Shown: in pieces, positions 49,701-61,700 of the stretch
Layout: each line of letters starts with the position of its first letter
How positions within the stretch are numbered: position 1 is the first letter of the stretch
Assembly: GCF_051020985.1 (NCBI RefSeq)
Contig: NC_135010.1
Span: 5,826,001 to 5,890,000, forward strand
From: Nomia melanderi
Taxonomy: Eukaryota > Arthropoda > Insecta > Hymenoptera > Halictidae
Reading direction: 5' to 3'
Length of the DNA: 64,000 nt
Notes under the pieces: model-generated
What the model was told of the DNA's origin: nothing
The model's database searches: none
Seen by the model: the letters and a program-made list of their open reading frames with translations, nothing else
Translations under genes and position numbers: made by a program

Positions 49701-52700
49701 GCTGTGTTAACCCTTTGCACTAGATGACTATCAGTCAGCATTTCATTGGATACAACAAAATTACGAAGTGTTATATATGATATTAAGTTTTGTATAATGC
49801 ATCAATATGTGAAATATTTATATAAAACAGCTTTGTTTCTTAATTGACGTATGTTTTCTCATTAGTTCGTTTCAAGTAGTGTCGTCTATGTTTCATCGGA
49901 AAGTGTCGAATGTTTCTAGCGAACAGCTTCCGAGTGCAATGGGTTAATATAGTAACAGACGGCTCGAGTCCTCGACTGTTTTCAGGGATAAAGACTTCGA
50001 AGCTTCGAAGCTTACTCTCTAGTTCGAGCCTTGAAGTTCCGAAGATTTTAGGTTTATTGAACTCCAAGTCTTCAAGACTCAGCCTTTAAGGTTATCCTTA
50101 ACTTCGAAGATTCGAGCGTTTTACAAGGCTAATTTCAGCCTTTCAGACTTTTCTACTTCTTGTTAGAGCGCAACTTGTGTCATGAAACCTTGAAAGACTC
50201 AAACTCGTTACTTATAGCGATGCCTGAATCGCTGCTAGTTTCAACGTATATGGGGTTCTTTACGGAGGTTCACCTTTGATCGCGACTCTTAGACCGTGTC
50301 AAAGGGAGCAGACGGAGGCCAAATCCTCTTACGAGGAAACTAATTTCTCCGCGACACGAAACAATTCAAGAAAGTCGATTAAGCGACTCGGACGATCGGC
50401 GGAAAGTTCTCAAACGCAAACTGAGGGAATTGATGTCGCGATGCTTGTGAAATATAGCTATCTCATGGTATGGTTGCTCTTCTTGGGTACTCGTAATACC
50501 TTTCACCAAAAAGGGGATAGCGACTTAAAGAATGTTCTTATACTTTACAGTGTCTTATAATTATCTGACCGTTAAATTGGCGAACAAGTTTTCTTGTATT
50601 TTTGCAACGTAATTATAATGAAAGATTTAATACAGTAGTTTTTCAATTTCAATTTAATTTTATTAATCTTTCGAAACCGTCGAATTTATCTTTCGATATA
50701 TTGCTCCTTCACGCACTTGTGAAAAGTTTCTTTTTAATTTTGTTAGTAATAAAGCAGGTCTAACATGTTTTTAGCAATATGTTAGAATTTTACGAACTTT
50801 AAATTAAAATTGATCGAGATATAAATTTTTGTTTATAATCATACATCTTTGTTTAAAATTGTCTGGTATTCCCAGAATATGCATGAAAATTCCCCGTGGT
50901 ATTCAAAGGGTTAATGAAATAGTTAATATCGCGTGTTTAAAATGCAACATTCAACACACAATACGAAAAGATATATAATAGATCCAAAGTACTTTTTTCC
51001 CTTACGTATTATCCGGTCTACCTTCGTTTGTAAGTAATAAACTATCAATAATAACAGTAACAATAACGATAATAATAATGAAATATTAATAATGTATTAC
51101 AATATTAAATAAATACTGCCCCAAACCTAACTTAAACGACTCACCAGCGCTACCTTCAGTCAGCAAACGAAGGTGGTCGGTATAATACGTAAGCACCGTA
51201 TTTTTATAATATTTCTTATATTTCTTTATAATACTCTTTAGGGAGAACAATTTTCTGTCGTAGTTCTATATTTCTAATTACGTTCTCAGAAATTCGGACT
51301 CGCGTAGAGACCCGCAGTTAACTAACGAGCGTAGTCTCAAAGAAAATCGTGCGGCAAGGGGTTGACTGTAAAACACGATGGTATACTTTTGACGGAACAC
51401 ACGGTTGCACGTTGAATCGATAGTTGGCTCGTTGCCTCTAGTGTTCGTTGAAATTCCCTTCCTTACCTGTGAGATTCCCAGCATCTCGTCTGATTGTGGA
51501 GGTGGTCGAAGAGGCAGCCTTCCGGAACGAGCAACGCGTCGCTTTGGAACGGGCCCTCTGAAATGAAATAGCCGTGAACAGAAACCAGTCGAACTTTACG
51601 CGAAAACACGGCTGCATCCCAGAAAATCCACGGCGCACGGGATCGCTTCGTTTGCCGTGCGGAGTTGGTTGCCGATTTAAAAAAATTCATGCTTCACGTT
51701 TAGTAGCCGGCGCGCGTTTAAAATTCCTTTTCCGCGGCTACCACTCGTCTGGGGCCATTTATAATATGACCGCAGCACGCTCGAGCAAATCGTAAAAATC
51801 GCAGTAATTTATTTGAAAATAATTCGGAGTGTAACTGACGCTCGAACAAAATTTATAATGTTTCGTTAAATTTTTGTATCATTCACTTTCTTTCAAGTAG
51901 CAATTATGCTTTATGAAAATAACAGTTTTATGATCATTTGATGAAAATTAATTATATTTTTCATAAATTTCGTGTATATTTTGTATATTTCCGTGTTTAT
52001 ATTCTTATATTTCTTTTATATTTTTATAATATATATATATATATTTTTTTTGTCTAGTTTTTGATGGTATTACATTTTCCTTGAAAATTTTTGGCAATGT
52101 TTCTTAGTGTTTATTTTGAGTTTATCTGATTTTTGACTCGTGTTTGGATTATTTGAATGATACAATGTAATACACAGAGTTTAATCAGATATTTTAGGGG
52201 CACCCTGTGTATACTTGAAAGCTTTCCAATTCGAACTACGTCTCTAACTGTACTGTACGTTCGACAGTTTTCAATTAGTGTTTCGATTGATTAAGTAATC
52301 CAACTGCGTGCGCGCGAAGTTTCAATGGACAATTTCGGGACACCCTGTAGACCAGTGTGTCTACTCAACCCCTTAATACGAGCTCTCTGCCGCTATACGC
52401 TGCACTCGACAGCCCGAAGAATCAATACGGCAGAAACTGCAAATCAGAGTCACTCTGCTGGGATTGAACGCAAACTCGTGAAAGAGTCTAAGGCGGCACT
52501 CGCATCTGGTTTATGCGTTTTATGGGGTTGAAAAAGAGGATGCGCCATGGAACTGATGATTTTCAGTTTTTATCAAACTTCGGAAAATGCCACTGGAACT
52601 ATCACGTTCGTCAAAATGGTTGGTACCTATTAAATTTTATTTTTAGATCATTTTTAATTTTTATAAAACTCTTTATAAATTTAATGCATTGTAACAATTA

Positions 52701-55700
52701 TTAATATGTACTGAATATCATTCGTAGATATTCCTTATGAGTCGAATGCATCTAATAGATTTTACTGTTAGAAAATGTCAGTGGATCATATTCGTCAAAA
52801 TGATTAGTACGCATTGAATTTTATTTTTAGATAATTCTCAATTTTTATTAATTTCTTACGAGTCGAATGTTTTGGAAAATGTGACTAGAACTATCACATC
52901 TGTTAAAATTATTAGTATTAGATTTTATTTGTTGACTTCTTATTTTACAATTATTAAAACTATACAGATGTTTCTGTTCAATAACAGTTTGAAAATTAAT
53001 ATTCTTATTGAAACGTTACAACGAATATTGCATACAAACTTCAAACAATAAATTTTTACAATTTCTTTGATGATTTTAAATATTTGGCGGTCCTAGAGTT
53101 AAACACATAGCTTTTTGTTAAATAATACATATTTGTATTGGTCAAATAAAAGAATCAATATTTTTTACAACAAACTGTACGAGTGAGAAATCATTTAATA
53201 TTAAGAAAAATACTTTCATCCGCAAAAAAATGGTCAAATTTCATAGTGCGTTCATCGATAACTACATTGTTCCGGATATTTTTCCAGAATTTCTCTCTGA
53301 TTATTCCCGTTGGGATCAGAAGTCCCATGTCTGATGCAGTACGTTAAAAAGAAATCAACATAGAACAAGCAAAATTTTTCGCAGGGACTAACACAGGAGA
53401 ATTTAAAAAAATTCTAAACAACGCCACCGTGGTTAAATATTCCCTTCAAAAAATTTTCTTCGCTAAACACACTTTCGTTGATTACAATATAATTAAAAAT
53501 TTCCAACAATAAATTTCCTTAAAAATCTATTTTTACAAAATATTTCTCATCGTCATCAATATATTTTAGATTATTTACTATAGATTCTACAATTTCTTTT
53601 ATTACGAATAATTTAAAAAAATTTTCAAATTTTCCCTCATTACAATTAATATCTTTCTAATAAAAAGTTTCTTCCATTAACATCAATACATTCTAAATTC
53701 CCATTTTCTTTCGTTATCCTCAATTCGCTTTGAACACAAAATTTTCTTCGGACACCATCCATTTCTTTCCAACCAAAATTTTCCTCCATTACCATTAGCT
53801 TGTTCTACATTCGCATTTTCTTTCATTCTCCTCAATTTCTTTCAGTCTTAACATTTTCCTCCGTTATCATAAATTCACTTTACACATAACAAAACAAAGG
53901 GAGCCAATCAGAAGTGACTGAAGTCGTCTGATAATTTTCCCGGGAAAAGGAGGAACCGAGTGTTAGGGTGAACCTGTTAGCGAAATTGCAACGCGAGAGA
54001 GGTAATTAGAGGCCCCCGTAGTTCTTAAAATAAACGAAGACCTCGCCCGCGATGCGGTAATGACTGATTATTGAATGGCGTCGATGACGCTGTTAAAGAG
54101 TCATTCGATGGAAGTGCAGAATGGTTCGCCCTCGTTAAAGTGTGCGATCGTAACCCGAGTTTCGCGCAAACGGTTCAAACATACTCTTAATTAGAACGGT
54201 GAATGGCTGCTGGTACAAAAAGTTGATGCGTTTAGTAAGTATAAGTACGTGCATTCGATACAGCCACGATTTCCAGTTCGCGTTACACAGGCACACCACG
54301 CGGAATCGTGCGATGTTAACGTTCAAACTGCCGAGCAGTAGAATCGACTGGTCTGTTTTTATCGTACAAGTTACCGTGGTACGTTTATCGAGATCTTGAT
54401 TAGCTTATAATTATTATTAATAAATTAATAAATATATTCGGAATGTACATTAACACTGACTATACTGACACTTTGTACATACTAATTTCTATCGTAACCA
54501 AATAACTGGATACAGTGGAAAGGGTTAGATGATAAATTTCTCGTACAAGGGAAGTTATGCAACTCGGAAATTCAAAAAATTATGAAACTTTGTGTTTAAA
54601 TAGAGTAAGTCAGGCGTAGTACATTGAAGTTCTTTTTTCGTGTCGAATTCCACTTTGAGGGATGAAACCACCCCTTGAAAAAAATGCAAATTTTTCTTCC
54701 ATGTGGATTATTCTGAGAACGGTAAGAGACAGAGAAGGAATATTTAAACAAAAATACATTGCTCTTTCATGTCCACAAGACTGCGAAGTAAAACTTTTCA
54801 AAAACGGTTGGTGCTGGCTTTTTGAGAGATTTGAGCTTTTTATTTTGGAAAATGTCGAAATGTCAATTGCACTGCATGGTGGTTTTAGTGTTAACTAGTT
54901 CAGTGCGTTTAACGTGTATGCGCGTCATTTTTTGTCTTCATCGCGCGTAAGCCGAGAAACTTTTGAAACTAAATCTCACAGTGAACAGGTTAACAGTATT
55001 GAATTCGCAGAGTTTTGGTAATAGATCTGTGACAAATCATTTTCCTTTATACATACCGAGACATCTGTACGGCTTGACCCAACGAGATAATTTGCATTTG
55101 GTTCTTCCTGGCTTACACCATCCATTGACCCTTACGTAGTGCGAAGACTCAACGATGTTAGTGATGTCTCTCTTTGGATAGACCTATAAATGTCGTCACT
55201 GATTATCATACTGTTTATGTATTAAACCATGCTACGTTCATCGGAATAAATGATACAGTAAACACTGAATGATTGCAACATCGTCCTCATCACCATGTTC
55301 TTTTTAACACACCATAATGCTCGACAACCGACCACGGTTGAATGATGTAACATGATCCAACTATTTTATATATCCGAAACTTCAATCGCTTGTTATACCA
55401 ACAATTATCATCGTAATTCTATCGTGAACATGATGACGAAAGTTTCATTCATCAGAGGAGAAAATAAAGAAGTTTGATTTTTGAATTAACACTAAACCTA
55501 CCGAGCAGTTAAATTGACCTTTTGAAATTCCTCTACAGCAACTTCAAAGGTACATCTATCGAGACTGTAATTCAGTTACAATTCAGTTTGCGTATTGCTA
55601 AATCGATTTCTTCAATAATTTCTCACAGAAATATCTGTTATCTTTTTAATAATTGCAAAAAAGAAGAAATCAGGAATGGGTCATTCTGACTCGTCTGGTA

Positions 55701-58700
55701 GGTTTAGTTTTAAAGATTCCAAGCTCATCGCGAGTTTTTAACACTAAGACCATCAGACAGGTAAAAATAACCCATTTCTGATATCCCCTTCTTGCAATTA
55801 TACAAAAGATAACAGATGTTTTTCTGAGCAATTATTAAAGAAACTGATTTGGCAATGCGCAAGCTTAAGAGCAAATCAACTAGACTCTGACTAGATGCAG
55901 TCTTCGAGTTTTTATAGGGGAATTTTAAAAAGTCAATCTAACTGCTCGGTAGTCTTAGTGTTAATGTTGCTGAACTGTTTTTTACGTCCACCATGCTAAA
56001 ATCTTCGTTCCTTGGGGTGGATTCGGATCAACCTCTCCATAATTGCAACCTTCCGGTTCCGTCGAGTGTTGCAATTATCCAATCTTCACTGTATTCGTTT
56101 GGTACAAGGTCAAGGGAAAATGGTGGACGCGGTGTCAGTTCCCAAGTGTTTTAATTCGTTCTTTTAATTCTTTTAAAAACCGGCATTAGCGAATCACAAA
56201 AGAATTTCCTTTCACCGTGATGAAGGTGAATCAAAGAAAAGCTCAAACGAAAAATAAATGATTAAACAGTTACAATTGCGAACTCGTATCGTGTGCATCG
56301 TATTTCCCCGAGGTTGCGCCAACCAATTAAACGCCAAAAATATTTCGAAGAAGAGAAATCGAAAAATATCCCGCGAGATATGAAGCGATCACTAAAAACA
56401 ACGGCTGATGCAGCGCTGATTAGAAGTAAATGCAAATATTAATATTTTAGAGCGGAAGTAAACGTCACTCAGGACATCCATACGTATTTTAAAAACCAAT
56501 GTGTATTCGTTATGTCGTTCGGTGATTATTGAAAAAATCGATTAAAACAAGCAGGTTAAAATGATTTTCCAGTGAAAGATTCGAAAGCTTGGTGAAGCTG
56601 TGCAACGTCAATCGTTATTGGGTAATAACCTTAATATTCTATGATCTGATTACTTTAAATAAAAAAATACCTTTTTCGAAGGAATGATCTTATTATTGAG
56701 ATTGTAAATATGGAACAGGTATAGAGGTAATAAAGATTCTAAAATATAGATTTTATTATCGATAATCTAAATATAGAATTTACGCTGAAAGAATCTCTAA
56801 ATATTTGAAACAATCTTTTTTTATTTCTTATAAGTAAAATATGAAAACTACTGCATCAATCAAATATTATTAAACATGTAATGCATTATCATAAAATTAC
56901 GAAATATTGCAACTATGAAAATTACTATTGAAACAAATGTAAATCGCGAACGAAGTCACTGAAAATATTAAAAAACTCTTCTCTTTCTTTCTTCTAAAAA
57001 GACTGTAAAAACTTTTGCATCGACCCAGTATTATCAAATACATAATATATGATTATAACATTACGAAATCTGTAAGATATTATAATACTACGAAATATTT
57101 TAACCACGAAGATCACTACTAAAACAAACGCAGGTAGCGAGTCTGTTAAAAAAGAGAACCCTGATCCCAAACAGGTTAATCGGTCCGTCGCGTCGCACGC
57201 GTACAATATATTCGGCGTGCATGCACGTGTGCAGTCGCATCGTTAATTTCGATGCTCGCGAACGATCGGCGCGCGCCTTTCACCCGATAATGCAAGGGCA
57301 TGCATCAACGACACGCGAGTCACTTTATGCACGGAGAGACCAGGGGACCCCGGATCCGTGTCAGTGAATCGAAAACCACTCTCCCGTCGAGGCTTCGGAT
57401 TCTACGACGTGAAACATTCGCGTTCCACCGAGCGCACAGAGAGACAAAACCTTCGTAACCCTTTGTAACCTGCCGCGAGCTACGGGAACACGATCGCGCG
57501 TTGCGCAATTGCGTGCAGAGACATTCGTACGTAGTCGATTTAACATTTTTACGAACTTGTTCGCTTCGCGGCCGTGCTCAATGGGCGAACGCGACGACAC
57601 GCTTGGCGTTTGATTTTCAGCGATTCGGGGGGATAGGGTAATTCCGGTTGAGATGTCCCGATCTCATTAACCCTTTGCGCTCGATGGTTTATCACTGAAA
57701 ATATTCGAGATTCTCTGGTGAACGTAGGCGATATTTTTTAAAACAAATGAGGGAACATACATAAATTAAGGAATGAAGTTTGTTTAATTTATTTGAATAT
57801 TGAATATTGAATATTGAATATTGAATGTTGCATATTTCATGAATTATATAAAGCTTAATATTATAAGTAAGACTGTATGATTTTGTTATGTCGGATTAAG
57901 TGGCGAGTGCAAAGCGTTAACGCTAGATTTATTAAATGAGTTTATTTGACTCATATTGAATTGTATGAACATTATTTTGTAAATGTTTGAGTCCATTTTG
58001 ATTGATACAGTTACGCAGATATGTATGTAATTTATCTATTTTCACACCTTCAACTTGTAAGATCTAAATGAACGAATATTCATATATCTAAGAACCATAG
58101 AACGTACATTTATTTTCATAAATATATTTTATTTTTTATTAGGTACCAATAATATTTCTGATGCAATAGTTCCTTTTAAAAAAGTGAGCCATCTACTTCT
58201 TATCACCTTCTTAGATTTGAAAATTAGAAAGAATATTTGAAAATTGAAATTTATATCTCTGTAGGTTTATTATAAAGCAGCAGAAAGTATCTTTAATAGT
58301 CAATTTACAAATTTTGGGGAATATGTATCGCGTTTAGGATATAAAAAAATAAAATATCTGTTGAAAAAGTAGATGGTATATCAATTATTATATCATAATC
58401 CACGGAACCTCGTTATTAAAAATAGAATCAACGACAAATTCCACGGATAAAAACAAATGAAGCTTCACGTCATTCAGTTATTTAAATCAGAAATGAAAGT
58501 ATCGACAGAATAATTATATCAAACGGTACAATATAAATTCTTACTATTATCAATTAATAGATAGTATCCTCGCGTAACTATTAAGCATAATAAAATCAAA
58601 ATAATCGAATTTAATAAAGTCACGCTACAAACATATCAATCCAAATACTTCATCAAAATGAACAATACCGTAGAAGAAAATGAAATTGGTTTCCCCATGG

Positions 58701-61700
58701 CGCAATACAATCTCGTCCTAACACACCGTTGCGCGACTGTCGGATGTCGGATGTCGTGGGAGGATTTTAATTAACACGCTAAACGCGGACCTCCTTTTGC
58801 TTTGCCCCCACCCCTCAGACGGTACGTAAAATCTGGAACTGCGTATGTATGTAAAAGAAGAAGATTTGAAAGGACGCTTTGAAGCCTATTACAAAGGACC
58901 TGAATATATTTTTTAATATTATATAAATTATGAAATATCTCAACACCTAATTAACTAAATGGGGAGACCCACTTTTATTTTGTTTATTTTTTTCTTTTGT
59001 TATTTAGTCTTCAGCTAAGGACGTTTTCAATTCAATAAATACCTTTCTTACTTTTGTGAAACACGATTTTTAATAAAGTCTGTTGAATCTGTTCAATTAA
59101 AATTCATGGAAAGGGTCACGGTTTTTTTAGGCTGTCGTGCAGATGTTAACATTAATAATAATATTTTTATACGAAGCAATATTCTTCAAATTTAATGCTG
59201 TTGGTCATTAGGGACCGATGCTGTCTAAACGGAATATTTAGTGTCGGTCCATAGGGACCGGCGACATGTTGAACGTATTAAACCCCTAAAGCGGGGAGAG
59301 CGGATATACTCGCTCGGATTAATCATCGTCATTTATAATTTAATTAAAAGACACGTATATTATGGAGTCCAGATACGAATACATAATAAAGCATTTTTTA
59401 ATTCCTTCATCAATTTATGTTCCCCGTCGAGCGAATCGTTTCTACAAATCCTTTCAGATTGATCAAATCGATTGATCTAAATATTTTTAATTGATTCGTC
59501 AAACTGTTTTTCTAAATTGTAGTATAAAAATTCACATACACAGTAGCTGGCTTGCACAACGTAGTAACAATAAGTTATTTAATTTTATTTTGCGTTGAAC
59601 AACGTAATTCTAAGTTTTGACTAATATTGAATAATACCGTTTGTCAAGAATAACATTTATCCTCATTATGAAACAACAATATAACACAAAACGTTAAAAA
59701 TCCTCAGTCAATATTTTATTGGTTGACACGTTGCCACGGTGGTCACGGATTTGCAAATTACTCGAGAACAATTATAACTCATAAGATAACTGACACCAAG
59801 TAAAAATATTCCATACCGTAAACAAGTAGATAATAGTGTAACCTAAGAATTGTGGTACTAAGTAATTGATAACCGTTTCTTCCTATCTTCGCCACAAAAG
59901 AATAAACGATACATAAAACGGTCATGTTTTTCGTGGCGGTGAACGTGTTAAAGAGGTTACCACACGAACTGGAAGTATCGCTTACCTTCTTGCAATATTC
60001 GAGGATCTCCAGTTTGTCCGTCATGCAGCTCTTCTTGTCCACAGAGGATACCCAGCGACCCTGCTCGCCCATGTGCTGCGCCAGATACACCTCGCCGGCC
60101 TCGCATAATGTCGCAACCTTCGCATAAACGGATTTCGCATAAAATCACAGCGGGCCCCCTTTACTCGCTGTCAGTCTACCGATATCCCGCGCGAAATAAA
60201 CGACGAGACGCTCCCGGAACGCGATAAATCTTCAAACTTCGCGACACGACCTTTTCACCGGGCTCCGCCATCGGTCTGAACAGGAAAATCCCCCGAGTGT
60301 TATCCTCGCGGACGGGAAAAAATGATTCGCGAGGAATACTGGAGTTACCCGACTGCCGAGGATCTTTCGGGTTGATGGTCTTTTATTGAATCGGGGGGGA
60401 TGAGATTTTTCTTTGTGGAACGACTAAGGGAAAGGTTTTTTTTTCAGAGCACTGTGTGCATAGTAACTGGGTAGCTATTTTTTACGAGTATACTCGTTAT
60501 GGAGAAACGGCAAGGTTTCGCGTTATGACGAGTATACTCGTCAAAACAGCTGTAACCTATGTTTCGCGGAATATTTTATGTACACAGTTTTCAGAGAGTG
60601 TGGTAACAGCTAATTGGTTAGAAATGTGTTATTTATTTTGTTTGGAGTGGGAAATATGTTTTTGGGGGTTGGTGGTGGAGATTTTTTATTCGAATAACAT
60701 TGGGAAGATAAATGAATCGTATGAATTAGAAGTAAATAGAGAAAAATAGAATGGTTAAAATAGTAGAAAGGTGTTTAGATGTTGAAGATTTGTGCTTTAA
60801 TAATGATGGAAGGATAAAGGAATTGTGTATATAAATTGGATGGAAATAAATTGAAGTAGAATAGTCGAAATAATGAGAAGGTGTTAGTTGTTGGGGGTTG
60901 GTACTGTATTTTGGTTTTATTTTAGTACAAATATTAGTTTTTTGGAAATACGTAAATTCTATAAATTAGAAGTGAATGAATATAAATAGAATAGTAAATA
61001 GAATTGATAATGTTAAGACATATTATTTGTCTTGCTTAAAATAGTGAAAAATCTATTAGTTTTTGAGAGTGAACTTGTCTCTGTTTAAGTAAAAGTATTA
61101 TTTTCTCCGTGAAAGTAAACGGACATAAACCAGGAGCTAATAGATATAAATAGAAAATGTAAATAAAAGATACAAACAGAATAGATATAAAAAGAATTGA
61201 TTGCATTAAGTATGCGTGGTATCCAAATGAGGACATAACAATTTGCAAGTTGACACTTCGCCTACTACGAGTCCATTAACCCTTTGCGTTAGAATCTCGA
61301 GTTAGACTCGTTATGCAAATTTCAGGCTGAATTTTATTTGTTTCTTTTAGGTCAAAGTGAAATGCTCCTGTTTCCTTCCTGTTATTATCAATATTCAGTC
61401 CTTAAAATGAACGCACATTTATACCAAACACAGAATTCATTTTTCCACGAAAATATCAACAAATTAAACATTCATATTAATATCATATTTACATTAAACG
61501 ATTAACCTTCACATAGAATTATTTCTCAATGATATTTCTATACTGAAAAGAGACTCGATAATTTTCCTTTAAATGATCGCAAACAAAATATCAATATTAA
61601 CAATCGAAAAGAAATTATTCCCATGAAAAGATTCACTGAATATTCTTTTTTCTATTCATTGTTAGATTTTAAAACATTCAAATATCCCATAAGTAAAATA

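Noticed and set aside
31632..52350. Scattered CAGGGTGTC / GACACCCTGTA words (31634, 33397, 52196, 52340)
   Set aside because: Such words are common in insect repeats, but no paired ends or target duplications could be defined here.
52430..52480. tRNA-like word GGGATTGAACGC
   Set aside because: Resembles a reversed T-arm, but no matching acceptor stem, anticodon arm or A box is present.
54610..54898. Open frames on both strands, and the similar frame at 17388-17618
   Set aside because: Their mutual similarity comes from a shared noncoding repeat, and the reading frames are not conserved between copies.
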